A stretch of 64,000 nucleotides of DNA from Tubulanus polymorphus (taxonomy: Eukaryota; Nemertea; Palaeonemertea; Tubulaniformes; Tubulanidae), in NCBI RefSeq assembly GCF_964204645.1, contig NC_134028.1, positions 15,677,263 to 15,741,262 of the forward strand. Reading direction: 5' to 3'. The stretch's first letter is position 1; each line of letters begins with the position of its first letter. The notes beneath the pieces were generated by a model that saw only the letters and a list, made by a program, of their open reading frames with translations, was not told the DNA's origin and ran no database searches. Shown here piece after piece: positions 46,301 through 58,934 of the stretch. A program made the translations under genes and the position numbers.

Positions 46301-46945
46301 TTTATATATAATATGTTGTGAATGAGAATTTATATTATATATTGGTTTATCTTCAGATTTTATGAATTTAACTTTAGCGGATATACTAATTTTAGGGTAT
46401 TGAACATCAGTTATTATTTTTATTATTTCTTTCATATTTTCTAAATGTTTTTTATTTTCTTCTAATGTTTTTCTTTTATGAAATTTAAACTCGATAGCTG
46501 CTGGACCAATATCACTTTTAAATGCTTCGGTTATCTCTATATCTTTTTTATTATCTAATGAATTAATATGATTTCTTACATCTTCCATGTATGGTCTTTT
46601 ATTGTTTAATTTATTTTTTATGCTTTTAATTGTCTTATGTTTCTTATCATTATCTTTATCAAAATAATCTTCACCTAAAATATCATTATTCTTATTTCTA
46701 ATATGACTTTTAAATTTTAAATGTTCATTATAATATCTTTTATCACTGAATGGTTGATTACATGTATCACATTTATATATGTCTTTTTCATTCTTTAATT
46801 CATCTAATTTAGTTTCTAATATATCATCTTTATATTCTAGTTTCAATTTATTCTCTAAATGTGTTTTAGTTTTATTGTGCCTTGCTTTTTGGGATTTATC
46901 TATATTGATATTACATGTTGGACAGTAGTACTTATTTGCTTCAAT
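43323..46945 (-). pseudogene. Protein-primed DNA polymerase B, copy III
   Basis: The N-terminal 539-codon frame (46846 to 45227) is open and includes two fingers, the third finger YLCRKCLHRF and exonuclease motif FVIYGDFESLN. Compared with copy I, about 375 bases are deleted at about 44445, removing polymerase motif A altogether. Motif B (KLMNIAFYGKTCEN) and motif C (ILYFDTDSYI) remain. Other lesions: start ATT instead of ATG (46943-46945, shared with copy I), part of the HNH insert deleted near 45085, slips near 45235, 44360, 44210, 44060 and 43880, and a TAA near 43506. Confidence 0.9.
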
Positions 46946-47265
46946 TTTAATACTAAAATTTTTATTAAAATTGATTTTAGAAGTTCAATGATTTATATCA
47001 TGTATTATTCACAATCACACTTTACTAACACTTTTAATGTTTAAAAATCTAACTCATACAAATATAAATATTGAAATAATGTTGTAAATATATCTATATA
47101 TCTATTCTATAAGAGCTCACACTTTTATATTGAATAATCTGTCAATTTAAACGTTATTCATTTACATGATTTTTTTAAGAGTAATAGGGATAATAGGCTT
47201 TCAGGTTAAAGGTTGAAGGGTCGAGCTCGTCTGATCTGATCTGAAAGCCTATTATCCCTATTACT
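46946..47265. repeat. Right terminus of copy III: subterminal repeat plus 86-bp palindromic tip
   Basis: The subterminal part matches copy I almost perfectly. The tip at 47180-47265 is the shortest in the window: AGTAATAGGGATAATAGGC to the complementary CCTATTATCCCTATTACT, with only a GATCTGATCT-type centre. The two ends of copy III therefore carry different tip types. Confidence 0.75.
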
Positions 47266-47560
47266 CCTAGGCCTAAATTGGAACCTCATTAATCAGTGAA
47301 TTGCACTATACATCTTTTTATAATATATTATAACAATCGAAATCTTAAGTTCAAAAACCTGGAACAAAGTTCCCGTAATTATGAAAATCGCAATTAATAT
47401 AGGGAAGTTACTTTATCAAATTCTGATGCTTGATAGAGTGTAAAACATATTTGTAGAGTGTAAGCGCATTTATTTTCCAACCTCCAATAAAAACCACAAG
47501 AATTATTATTATACACTACAATGACGTCACTGCATGCGCAATAGGCAATACAAACCGTTG

Positions 47561-48677
47561 TTTATTGAAATGCCCCGGTAGTTATCTGGGCAATTAGGAT
47601 CCCCTTTTTTTTTAAAAAGTGGAATTATTGTTGATAGTCCCCAGTCGTGTGGGTAAATTCCTGAGTCCAAGATACGATTAAATAAGGTAGTGAGAACAGG
47701 TGATAAATTATTTGCAACTGATTTAAGGATTTCGTTGATTATCTCATCGGGTCCGGGTGACCTGTTATTTTTTAGTTTTTTGGTTGCATTTATAACCTCT
47801 TCTTCAGTTAGGTCTCTATTAAGGGCATCAAAATTCAACGTTGCAAAATCGAAATCGAAATGTCCCTCTGGGGGTTCAGTATTATCATAGTTGGGTTTTC
47901 TATTTAGTGTATGAAAATGGTTCACCAAGTCGTCAAAATTTGCTTCACATTGTGGTGCATTCGCCTTTTTGCCGAAAATTTTTAGAAACTTTTAGGATCA
48001 GACTTCTTTAACATTCTAATTTCGTGATTAGTTCCTGTCGTGCGCGCATTTCGTTCACGATTAACCGATTGTTTATAGTTAGTGTATGCGTTGTTCAGAA
48101 TTTGTTTAGTTTGTTCATTTTTGATACTCTTAAAGTGCCTTTTGGCACGCCTATATGCCCGGCGCTTTTCTATGACATTACGTGAATGGTGACGTGAGGC
48201 TTTATCATTGTTATTGCGTTTACCTAGTAATCTTTCTCCCATTGTATCTAGAGCCGTTCGCTTTAACGTGTCAACGAGTGTTGTTACAAGTGTTAGGTTC
48301 CGCCTGGTTTAATAAATCTTGCTGGATAATATCAATGTCCGTACTATTATGGATTTTAATCATGTAATCAACTATTTTAGTTTTGTTCCAATTAATCTTT
48401 CGTGATCAACAGGTTCTTCGTTGGTGTCATTTATTATTGTTGATTTGCTAGAAATTTTGATTTCGATAGGGCAATGAACATCTGAAAATAGTCGGTCGAA
48501 ACACAACACTTTAAAATGCACGATTTTTTCAAATAGGGGATAACTCGCTATGCCGTGTAATCGACCACATGAAAATTATCTGACTTAACGCATGTGTGTT
48601 TGCCCACATTTTTATCTTCACCGAGACGACCATTACATATAAATATAGTGTGTGATTTACAAAATTCGACTAATTTG
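47561..48677 (-). pseudogene. LINE fragment, second copy
   Basis: Same endonuclease end and RT start as 11030-12146 (NRSPGPDEIINEILK, NYRGISINN), cut at the same place and with the same frame breaks. A few substitutions distinguish it, such as KKKGD for KNKGD. Confidence 0.85.
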
Positions 48678-48956
48678 GGGTGTTACTAAAACTATGCACT
48701 ACTAAAACGAAGACCGAAGACGAATGCACTTTGCGAGACTAAACCTATGCATGACTAAAACGAAGACCGAAGACCTATGCACTCATTAGAAATCATAACT
48801 AGGGGCGCTATCTGTATATTCAACCACCTCTGTCGATGAGTATAGGCAATAGGGACCTACTCGATATAAACATACATAAGGAAACGTAAAATGTTCGTTT
48901 ATTTTTCTCTGGTGCATAGGTCTTCGTTTTAGTAGTACATAGTTTTAGTAACACCC
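48678..48956. mobile_element. 279-bp MITE, second copy
   Basis: Same length, ends and flanks as 12147-12425, including TAAAACGAAGAC inside the inverted repeats. It is part of the duplicated block rather than an independent insertion. Confidence 0.8.
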
Positions 48957-49746
48957 AAATATAATTTCACTTAATGATAAGCCAGAATTTTCAATATATC
49001 TTTCTTCAATATATCTTTTGAATTCATTAAATATTTTTTCTAATTTCTCTTTTATTTGTGTTTTTGAAATTATTTCTTCAGAGTGTGTTTGAATATTATA
49101 ATCCATTTTTTCTTCTGATTTTACAAAACTCACTTTCCCAGAGATACTAATTTTTGGATATTCAACATCTGTAATAAAGTCCATTATTTTTTTCCATTAT
49201 TTCAATAAATTTACTATTATCTTTTATTGTTGCTCCTTTAAAAAATCTAAATATAATAGCTGCAGGACCAATTTTACTACGTAATGTTTTTCAAATTTCA
49301 ATTGTATCTTTTATTTCTAGAGAATCAATATACTTTCTAACATTTTCCATGTAAGGTTTATTTGAAATAGATTTAGTTTTTGAAACTGGTTTTTTTACTT
49401 GTTGAGGTTTATCTTCAAAATAATCTGTTCCTAAAACTTTTTTATTTAAATTTTGTTTGTGTTTTTGTGATTCGAGATGTATTTTAAAATTTCCTTTTTT
49501 GCTATAAATTCGTTACAAACATTACATTTAATTTCATCTTTTTTTCATATTTTCTAATTGTTCTTTTCTTTCTTTGGAATTTTCTGGTGTCTCAAAATCT
49601 ATAACATTTTTTGTATGATTTGCAGTTTTTTCATGATGCGATTTTTGAAATTTATCGATGAATTTTTTACAATGATATTGTCCATATTATGGACAATAAT
49701 ATTGATTTTTATTGACATCATTGTTTTCTGTCTGGTACTAACTGTC
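48957..49746 (-). pseudogene. Divergent PolB N-terminal fragment, second copy
   Basis: Matches 12426-13215, with YPKISISGKV and the same broken frames. It abuts the oppositely oriented polymerase of copy IV at about 49750. Confidence 0.7.
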
Positions 49747-49752
49747 TCCCAT

Positions 49753-52507
49753 TTAAACTAAATTCAGAACTGAAAGTGCATTATTAAATCATAAACAATT
49801 ATGTGAAAATCATGATTATTGTTTTGAGATAGTTTTACCAAATGAAAAGGATAAAATATTAGAATTCAAAAAATATTATAACAAGAATAAAGTACCATTT
49901 GTAATATATGGTGACTTCGAGTCACTCAATAAAGAATTAACTGATCAAGATAGAAAAGAAATATATCATAAAAGAAAGAAATTAAATTCTAATGAAAATG
50001 ATGTAATTGATTATTCAGATCCTCTTAAACAAATACTATTTAAAAGATTCATCAATCAGCTGCTGCTTTTGGATTATATATAAAATCCGATTATCCAGAA
50101 CTAATTGAAAGTGAATATTATAATTACAGAAATGAAAATGTTGTCAATCATTTTTGTGACTTATAAATCGAAAATGAAATAAAATTTAATGAAAAGTTAA
50201 ATGAAAATAAAGAAATAATTATGACAGAAGAAGATAAAGAAGAATTTGAGTTTGCTGATAAATGTTATTATTGTGAAAAGACATTTAATCTAAAAGATAA
50301 AAAAAGTAAGAGACCATGATCATTTGAATGGAAAGTTTAGAGGCGCAGCGCATGAGAATTGTAACTTACAAGATAAGAAAATTAACTTTGTTCCAGTAAT
50401 ATTTCATAATTTATCAGGGTATGATGCTCATTTATTCATCAAACAGCTATGTCATAAAATAGAAGAAATCAATAATGAAATAGAAAGATTAAATTCAAAT
50501 AGATGAAAAGATAAAATACCAACTTATAAATTTAAAAAGTTAGCTAAAACATCTGAGAATTATATATCATTCCAATTTGGGTGTCTAAGATTTATAGATT
50601 CATATAGATTTTTAAGTAGTTCATTAGATAACTTATCAAAATCAATAGTTGATGAAGAATTAAAGATATTAAAGCAACACTATCCAAATAATGATGATTT
50701 TCAATTAATGAGATATAAAGGCGCAATTCCATATAGTTTTTATAAATCACATAATGATTTCAATATAACTGAATTATTAAAAGAACAATTTTATGATGAA
50801 TTAAGATCTGAATATGTTAAAGATGAAGTATATAATAGATCATTGAATATTTGGAATCATTTTAAAATAACAAATCATGGACAATTAGTAGATTTATATT
50901 TAAAATCAAATGTATTATTATTAACAGATATATTCGAAAGGTTTAGAGATGTAAACCTAAAATATTTTAATATTGATCCTTGCCATTGTTATTCATCACC
51001 AGGATTAACTTGGGATTGTGGTTTAAAATTTACAGATATAAAAATGGATTTGTTAACAAATATAGATCAATTATTATTATTTGAAAAATCTATAAGAGGA
51101 GGGGTTTCGGGTGTATTAAGGGATAGATATTTCAATGTAAATGATAACCCTGGATATAAGTTATTATATATAGATGCAAATAATTTGTATGGTTGGGCAA
51201 TGATGGAACCACAACCTTATGGAGTATTTGAATTAACTGAAGTTTTAACAGAATGAAAATAATGACAAATTTGATTGGAAGAAAAGAATTCTAGATTTTG
51301 CAGATGATTCAGTGACTGGTTACCTCTTTGTTGTAGATTTAGAATATCCTGAAGATAAAAAATTTAAATCAAGGAATCTAGCTTACTGCCCCGAGCATAA
51401 AACTGTTACGCATGAAGAATTATCAAATTATCAAAAAAGAATTAAACCCGAAAATCATATTCATACAGAAAAGTTAATGGTAACTCAGGAAGATAAATAT
51501 AATTATCTAGTGCGTTATAGAATGTTGAAGTTTTATTTGAATCAATGAATGATTCTAAAAAAGTACATAGATATATTTCATTTAGTCAATCTAAATGGTT
51601 AGAAAAATATATAGATTTTAACACCAAACAGAGAACTGAAGCTAAAACTGATTTCGAAAAAGATTTCTTCAAGTTAATGAATAATGCATTCTATGGAAAA
51701 ACTTGTGAAAATATCAGAAATAGAAATGATATTGAGTTAGTTAGTAATGGTAAAAGAATTAGGCATTTACAAACATATCCTAAGTTCATAGGTAACAGAA
51801 TATTTGATGAAAATTTAGCAGCAGTTAAAATGAGGAGAACATCTATGAAATTTAAAAACCCAATTTATGTTGGAGCTACAGTTTTAGAAATATCAAAGTT
51901 ATTAATGTATGAATTTTACTATAACGTATTACAACCTCATTTTGGAGAAAAGCATATAGAAATCTTATATTTTGATACTGACAGTTACATATTAAAGAGA
52001 AAAACTAATAACATAACAGATGATTTAAAAACATTAAAACATCATTTTGATTTTGGTAATTATCCTAAAGATCATGAATTGTTTAACAATGATAATAAAA
52101 AGGTGCCTGGTAAATTCAAAGATGAATTAGGAAGTGAAGAAATGGTAGAATTCATTGGTATTAGATCCAAAATGTATTCATATAAAACTAAAACTCATGA
52201 ATCAAAGAAATTGAAAGGAATTACCAAAAGCGTTGTTAAAAAGAATTTTCATTTCAAAGATTACATCAATTGTATATTCAAAGAAGAAGTTAGAAAACAT
52301 AAGATGAAATGTTTAAGATCTGAAGATCATGAAATATTTATTGAAGAGATAGAGAAGATAAGTCTAAACCCATTTGATGATAAAAGATATATTTTAGATG
52401 ATGGTATACACACAGTTGCTTATGGTTGTAATTTAGTTGAATACTTAAGATTTAAAAGAAAAGAAACAAAAGAGAAGGAAATAATGAACAGGATTATAAC
52501 GTGTTAA
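49753..52507 (+). pseudogene. Protein-primed DNA polymerase B, copy IV (N-terminus missing)
   Basis: Begins at LLNHKQLCENHDYC. The exonuclease and HNH region is full of stops (for example TGA near 50504), but 50708 onward is better kept: YLKSNVLLL (Asp to Asn in exonuclease motif III), motif A LLYIDANNLYGWAM, motif B KLMNNAFYGKTCEN, motif C ILYFDTDSYI and the whole C-terminus. Frame breaks lie near 51255 and 51545. Confidence 0.88.
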
Positions 52508-52536
52508 TCAAATTTTGATTAAAATGTGTATTATAA

Positions 52537-52890
52537 ATAGAGAGTAAACAAGCACACAGTGAGAACAACAAATCATTTCTAGATAGAATAAAAGATATCA
52601 CAAATGTAAAATCAGTAGATTATAAATTTAAAAAGTTAACAGAATTAACAATTCATAAGAAATATCTAATTACAAATATTGATACAGTTACTAATAGATA
52701 TGGTAGTAAATTAGTTATCCACTTAGAATATGAAGGATTAAAAGGAAATACATATAAATTCAGAACATATTTACCGGATAGATTACATAGATTATCAAGT
52801 GAAGATTTAGAAGAATTATGTTCAGGTGATTTCTATTTCATATACACAGGTAAGAATGAAAAAGGGCACCATGAAATAGATTTTGAATAA
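52537..52890 (+). pseudogene. Small conserved protein next to PolB, copy IV (start lost)
   Basis: 118 codons open to the natural end (HHEIDFE), but ATG has become ATA. Conserved YKFRTYLPDR as in the other copies. Confidence 0.5.
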
Positions 52891-52904
52891 AATATGTAAA
52901 ATAA

Positions 52905-53665
52905 ATGGTAGAATTAAAAGAATATAGAATATTTGTTGATTCAAGAAGACTTACTAATTATAAATCACATAATTAACTAGTACAATTAGATAGAGAATTT
53001 AAGAATTGTGTAGATTTAAAATTAGTTAATATAAGTTTATGTAACTCATTTTAAAAATATATCGAATAAATCTGTTGAACATAGAGCCTTTTTAATTTTT
53101 GATAAAAATAAAAATGAATGGGCCTGTATGTATTAAAAACCAGGGTTATATAATTTAGATACATTGGCACAAGAAATTAATAGAAAAGCCTGGCACAAGT
53201 CAGGTAATAATTCCGGGTTTAATATTAGATTTTTAAAAAGTGAGAGTTCTAACAAAATAAAGATAAGGTTGGCTGATATTGAAAAACATAGCTTTATGGT
53301 AAAAAAACCTATAGCTAAACTGTTAGGAATTTCTCCAGATAAATCTTTTACAAATATTGAAGCTACGCCAAACTTAATACCTTTTACACACTTTTATATT
53401 TATTGCAATTTAATCGATCCTACAAAAACATTCGAAGCATCTAAAGATATTACTTGTAATTCTGGTTTATTAAACATTTTACCATTGAAGAATGTTAAAG
53501 AATTTGGAACGCAAATAAATTATAATTTAACAGAATGTGATTTCAAAACCATGCATTCCTCAATATAATAATTTTAGATTAGAAATTAGAAATCATAATG
53601 GATATTTAATTGATTTGAATAACTTTCCTGTGATATATGAATTAGTTATAAGATGTAGAGAGTAA
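52905..53665 (+). pseudogene. Penton-like minor capsid protein, copy IV
   Basis: TAAATG start at 52905. Stops and slips occur in the N-terminal third (near 52975 and 53050) and a slip near 53550. The stretch 53164-53568 is open across the middle junction that is broken in copies I and III, and contains FTHFYIYCNLIDPTKTF. Confidence 0.65.
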
Positions 53666-53681
53666 TTTTTTCACTATATAA

Positions 53682-54025
53682 ATGAATATAACTGTTGGGC
53701 CGAGTATATGTTTTGGATTTGATTTTAAACATGGTAAAGAAATGAGAATTAATCTAAATGATGTAATTACTGATATTAAACGTAAATCATTTAATAATGC
53801 ATCGAAAAATAATGCAAAGAAAATTATAATATAGAAAAAGTAATTGATTTAATTAAAACGCCTTTAGAATATTATGAATTAAATCAAGATTGAATTTTCG
53901 GTGATATTAAAGATATATTATCAAAAATATATGCTAATCATAAAAGTAGTAATGAAATAAATGTTGAAATAATCATAAATAAGATAACTGAATATTTTGA
54001 AGATAGTAATTTTTTTGATAAATAA
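53682..54025 (+). pseudogene. Hypothetical 113-residue Polinton protein, copy IV
   Basis: Begins TVGPSICFGFDFKH like copy I. A small deletion near 53815 and a TGA near 53892 break it. It ends directly at the start of the 73-residue gene. Confidence 0.55.
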
Positions 54026-54247
54026 ATGAGTGATAATAAGTTGATAATAACTGGATTATATAATGGTGCCTTACTATCAGTTGGAACTGTTGGTTATTCA
54101 ATGGTATTAAAAAAAGTATTTAAAATGGGAAGTGTTAATGTTGATAGATTTGATATAAATGACATCTTAAAATTAACGTTAGCAGTTACTTTATCTAATT
54201 TAACTATTGATTATTTAGAAAAACAAAAATATATTCCTCCTATATAA
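54026..54247 (+). CDS. 73-residue Polinton membrane-type protein, copy IV (intact)
   Basis: Differs from copy I at a single residue (Leu for Cys near position 6). Start in TGATAAATAAATG. Third intact copy of this gene. Confidence 0.65.
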   Translation: MSDNKLIITGLYNGALLSVGTVGYSMVLKKVFKMGSVNVDRFDINDILKLTLAVTLSNLTIDYLEKQKYIPPI

Positions 54248-54274
54248 GAAGTGCATAATTTTTTTGCTAAATAA

Positions 54275-54697
54275 ATGGCTTCCACAATTATAACTATTAT
54301 AGGATCGGCAATTGTTAACGCTTTAGCATTTACTGGTGGTGGTTATTTATTTAAGCATATTAATAAAAATAGTTCATTAGCAGAACAAAGAAGACATAAC
54401 TTAGCATTAGAGAAATACAATAAAGCAGCAGAAGAATATAGAGAAAAGAGACAAAACTATATGGATTACATCAATAAAGAATTATATGATCAGAAAATTT
54501 CACATAGAGATTTTCAATCAGTCGATGATGCAATGAGTTTATATATCGCAGTAACCAATAAAGAAAAATTACATCCATACAAACCTAAATTATCAGATTA
54601 TTATACCCCAAGTAAAGAACAACAGAAATATGAAATAATATGGATTTTAGGTGGAACAGTTATTGTTATATTTGTAGCATATAAATATACTAATTAG
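54275..54697 (+). CDS. Membrane protein with helices at both ends (intact, 140 aa)
   Basis: The only full-length version. An N-terminal Gly/Ala-rich hydrophobic segment (residues 2-26) is followed by a long charged helix with RRHNLALEKYNKAAEEYREK, a VDDAMSLY segment, a proline-containing PYKPKLSDYYTPS stretch, and a C-terminal membrane helix (IIWILGGTVIVIFVAYKY). I recall this architecture from other animal Polintons. Function unknown; a virion-membrane or capsid-linked role is plausible. Confidence 0.7.
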   Translation: MASTIITIIGSAIVNALAFTGGGYLFKHINKNSSLAEQRRHNLALEKYNKAAEEYREKRQNYMDYINKELYDQKISHRDFQSVDDAMSLYIAVTNKEKLHPYKPKLSDYYTPSKEQQKYEIIWILGGTVIVIFVAYKYTN

Positions 54698-54716
54698 TAA
54701 TTTCTTTTCTAAATAA

Positions 54717-55152
54717 ATGGAGGATGAAGTTCATAATATTGATATTATTCCTCATGATATAAATAAAACTAAATTAAAAACATATTTAGAAAAACAAATA
54801 TTAGAATTTGAAAATGACTTTAAAGATAAAAAAGAAAAAATATTTAAAACGTAAAATTAAATATTATTTTATTATCAGTGGTTCAGTTACAATTAGTTCT
54901 GTAATAACATTTCTAGCAATATTCAGTCCATTAACACCTTTAGCTATATCAATTGGCGTGCTAGGATTATCATCAAGTGTTTTAACTGGTAAAAAGTTCA
55001 AAATTAAATATAAAAAGTAATAAAGAAAAAATTAAAACTAATACAAAAGAAATTAATAGATTAACAAATACACTAGATTATATAATGAGTTCAAAGGTAA
55101 CATAACAGTTGAAGATCAAGATAAATTATTAAAAGAATTAATAAATTATTAA
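54717..55152 (+). pseudogene. Small two-helix membrane protein, copy IV
   Basis: Matches 40878-41312 but with frame slips near 54820 and 54990. The hydrophobic part (SSVITFLAIFSPLTPLAISI) is still readable. Confidence 0.55.
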
Positions 55153-55168
55153 TTTTTCAATTATATAA

Positions 55169-56066
55169 ATGGGGTTTCCAAAAGCTTTCCAATATAATAA
55201 ATCAATTAAATATAATATTCCTGCAATAGATTTTAATAAAGATATTTCATATAGAAATGAAGTTTTAGATTCATTAATTAATTTAAATATTTATGTTACT
55301 GAAACTAATAATCTTAATGTTAAAATGGAAAATATATTTCATGTTTATACAATTAATTTTAAAAATCTAAATCAGGCAAAACAATGGTTATTAAAATCTA
55401 ATATGAAATATTGGCAGAACCAATTAAATTTTGCTGTTTATTGTGCAACAACAGGGTGCGGTATAAGTTGGAATGATCATTTAAATAAACCAAGTTTACC
55501 GTTGCTATTATCACTTTTTTAGATTTCATACATATTTTCAAACAAAATTAATTTTAAATGAATTAGAATGTCCTTTACCAGGTTCAAAATATTTTAATGA
55601 ACTAAATAATAATATTAATTTTTCGAAGTTTTATAAAATATGTAATGAATTTAATATTAATTCAAATAAAGATTTTAGAGCAAAAATTGGAACAATGGGT
55701 GGATTAGGAATATTATATACTAAAGAATTTGGTAAAATAATAGCAAATTCAGATATAAGAACACTAAATTGGAATGAATTACCAAAATATTATAATGATA
55801 TACAACAACAAAATAATAATGGTTGGATTAATTTCATTTTAGAAAATAGTGAAGGTTTTACAAAATCAGGCATACAAAGAATAAATCATTCAATTAGAAC
55901 TTATTTGATATGCATTTTAAGTGCGCAAGTTGAAACAAGATCACCAATAGTTGGAAATGATAACACTTCATTTGATGCGCAGAAACAATTCAAAGTATTA
56001 TTTGAAGATTCCATTCATAATGATAAAAATAGATCGATTCCAGAAAATATAGTTTTATATGTTTAA
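55169..56066 (+). pseudogene. Conserved Polinton structural-block protein, copy IV (C-terminus replaced)
   Basis: Open at first, with WQNQLNFAVYCATTGCGISW. A stop near 55520 is followed by the matching frame again at 55695-56050 (GFTKSGIQRINHSIRTYLIC, FDAQKQF). After the SIPENIV segment the sequence diverges from copies I and III, so the last third and the tail anchor are missing. Confidence 0.65.
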
Positions 56067-57637
56067 ATAATGATGATGATGATTATGATGGAATTAATGC
56101 CGAAGTACGTGAAAAATTAAATGAATATTTAGAAGCTCCTAAAATTGGTAGAATTACAACTATAACAGAAAGAAAAGAATTAATGAATCTATTAGAAAAA
56201 CAACAAGAAGAATATCCTGATAAACCGATGAAATTATATGGAATTAAATCTAGAGTAACAGATTGTTAACGAATTATTACCAAAAAATGTAATAGATAAA
56301 GTTGATTCAGAAGAAATTGTAATGCAAATTTTAAAAGATGATCCACATTTCATGAATAATTTAGAATTTAAAAAGGATGCATGGTATTATTATCTTGAAT
56401 TAAATAGGAAAACTGTAACAATTCAATTATCTAGAATGGGACAAGAAAATATGTATGAACCTGGAATGCGAGCAAGATCTACAATTGAACGTTCAAAAGA
56501 TGGTTTAGAATTTAGCAGAATTATATGGAATGCACTCGATAGAATAAATGAAGAAGAACCAATTCCTAATATTGATATTAACAAATATTCACCATTTAAA
56601 AATCCAAATTTAAATCCTACTTATGTTGATCCAGAAATGGAAGAGTATGGAGATCGATTAGATAAATTAAGAACTTCCAACACCAGAAACATCGAGAAGA
56701 GATATTCAACAAATTGATAATGTTTCAAGTCAATTACAATTAGTATTGGAAAAACAAATTGATAGATTAAGTGATACAGAAGAACTAATGAATAGTATGT
56801 CAGATACATCTGGTGCTGAAACTGGAATAAATCGAATGCAATCCTTACTAGAAAAAGGATTACTTGATTTAACTGATGATGAATTAGAAGCATTTCCTGA
56901 ACAAGCACGTAGAGAAATTAAAGGTATGCAAGAATCGGCAGGTGAAATTGCTAATATTAAGATGAGATTTTCTAAAATAACCATGTTAGAAAAAGAATTA
57001 ACTAATGCAAATAAAGAATTAAAACAATAAGAATTAAATAGAGATCGTCAAGTAATCGATGAAGTTGATTATGAATGCAGAAAGTTAGCTTTAGAAAAAG
57101 AAATAGATGATTTGAAATATAACAAAGAATTTCAGGAAAAAGAAAGAGATATATTATTAAAATCATATGATCTTAATCATATTAAAAAAATAAAAGTTAT
57201 TTTTAAAGATTTAATAATAAAACCAGATTCTAAAATATCATTGAAAGACAGAATAAAATTATTATTTAAGTTAGAAGGTATAACAATTCTTTCAATTCTA
57301 ACAGCTGTAACTATGGTATTCACAACAATAGGTTTAGCTATATCAAATGCTTTAAAATCTACACCAAGTCCGAATAAACCAGATAAACCCCCAAATAATA
57401 ATAATTCTATACAGGATAAAGTTAAAGATGGTTTAAAGAAATTACCAAAATATCTATGGGAACTATCTAAAAAATCTGCTGCAGCTTAACCTGGAGTTAT
57501 TGCATCAATTGTTGGTTTTATATTGAAATCTGCTGGGAATATTCTTAACTTTGCTGCTGAACATATAATCTTTTTTTTTAATTACAGTTGTAAGCGCTAT
57601 TATTTTTGGGTTAGTGAATATGATAAAAAATAGATAA
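56067..57637 (+). pseudogene. Coiled-coil membrane protein, copy IV (chimeric N-terminal part)
   Basis: The 3' half agrees with copy I (MEEYGDR, LLEKGLLDLTDDELEAFPEQ, ITILSILTAVTMVFTTIGLA) down to the last hydrophobic segments. The first 550 bases are different from both other copies, with WYYYLELNRKTVTIQL and MRARSTIERSKDGLEFSRII, and run without a boundary into the preceding gene. Stops and slips are at 56267, 56700, 57028, 57487 and 57570. This is a third version of the variable part of this gene. Confidence 0.6.
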
Positions 57638-57656
57638 TTATTTTTTTGTTAAATAA

Positions 57657-58902
57657 ATGAGTAGGAGTTATATAAATCCTTCCAAGAATCCTAGAATATC
57701 TAATGCTATTAAAGCAGAAAGATCTCATCATATAATTACTCATAACCCTTCTAATATCCTGATGAAACTTTATATGTTAGAATCCCTAGATTAACACAAA
57801 ATACTTTTTATGTTCCAAATAGTGTTTATTTATCAGCTGATATAAATGTAACTGGTAATAATAATAATTATGTTGTTGATAATGTTGGAAGATATTTGAT
57901 TAAAAAATTAACTATAAAGATTGGCCCAGAAACAGTTTTCTCATTAGATGATTATAATTTATTTATGCATTATAAAGATTTATGGTTAACTAAAGAAAAT
58001 AGAAATAATATGATATTTCAAGGCATCCAATCAGAAAACCAAAATAAATTGAGATCAGGAGCTAATGACGCAATAGTAACTCGTACCGCAGATAATTTGA
58101 TCAAAAAGATTTATGGAAGCAAACATAAAATTCCATTAGACTTTTGAATTGATAAATAATAATGCACCTTTATATAAATACGCAATTCGAGACGATTTTA
58201 TATTCGAAATAACATTTGCTCCTGTTAATGAAATTGTATTATCTAGCGTTGTTAAAGATATGGGTTATAAATTATCGAATATATGTTTAGAATATGATAC
58301 AGTAACTGATGAAAATATTTTCAAGTATAATTCAAACTCAATACAATCATGGATTTTCATTATTATATGATTTTATTGATAAATTTAAAACTGTAACTAT
58401 ATATGCAAGTGATGAAATAATTAATGAGAATATCAACTTCCCAAAAAGATCTATTAAAGGTATATTAATATTTTTTACCATTGCAACATATTCTAATGGC
58501 GCAATACAGGTCGATAAGAATTATAATCCTAAAATAACAAAAGTAGAAATAACTATCGAAGGAATAGCAAATAAAATAATTTGTCAAGGAATGAGAATGA
58601 TAGATCAATGGCCAGAAATTAGAAAACATTTTATGAATGAAAAAGTAAAATAATCTGAAAATTGTAATATTAATCAAATTGATTATTATACCGGTAATAA
58701 ATATGCATTATGGTTAGATTTTAGAACAACAGAGGATAATTCATTACATGGTTCTTGAAAAAAATTACAGAACACTAAAGATGGAATACAATTATTCATG
58801 ACAAAGAATGAAGGAATTAAAAATTTTAAAATGCACATTTATATTATATCTGACGCGCAATTAAATATTGTAAATTCTCAATTAAATAGTGTTATGTATT
58901 AG
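57657..58902 (+). pseudogene. Major capsid protein, copy IV
   Basis: Complete in extent from TAAATG to stop. A small deletion near 57755, one-base insertions near 58145 and 58318, and stops near 58651 and 58757 break it. Conserved stretches INFPKRSIKGILIFF and QGMRMIDQWPEIRKHF match copy III. Confidence 0.75.
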
Positions 58903-58934
58903 AATTTTAATTTTAATGAAAAAATTTATAATAA

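Larger units (their letters stand above)
30883..47265. mobile_element. Polinton/Maverick copy III, both ends present (16.4 kb)
   Basis: Bounded by palindromic tips AGTAATAGGGG at the left and CCCTATTACT at the right, with inverted subterminal repeats at 31203-31395 and 46960-47179. Size, inverted repeats, 5'-AG start and gene set (integrase, packaging ATPase, two capsid proteins, protein-primed PolB) are those of Polintons. The expected 6-bp target duplication is not visible (CATATA left, CCTAGG right), so the ends have been rearranged or duplicated since insertion. Confidence 0.92.
47266..50850. repeat. Second copy of the composite LINE/MITE/PolB block
   Basis: Matches 10735-14316 with constant offset 36,531 and only scattered base changes, across LINE, MITE and both polymerase fragments, including shared stops. 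Because the adjoining right ends of copies I and III also match, a segment of Polinton plus block was duplicated. The first 295 bases (47266-47560) contain no gene. Confidence 0.85.

Noticed and set aside
30883-47265. Simple insertion of copy III into the polymerase gene of copy II
   Set aside because: The remaining part of that polymerase does not resume after 47265, and the flanks CATATA and CCTAGG do not match as a target duplication.
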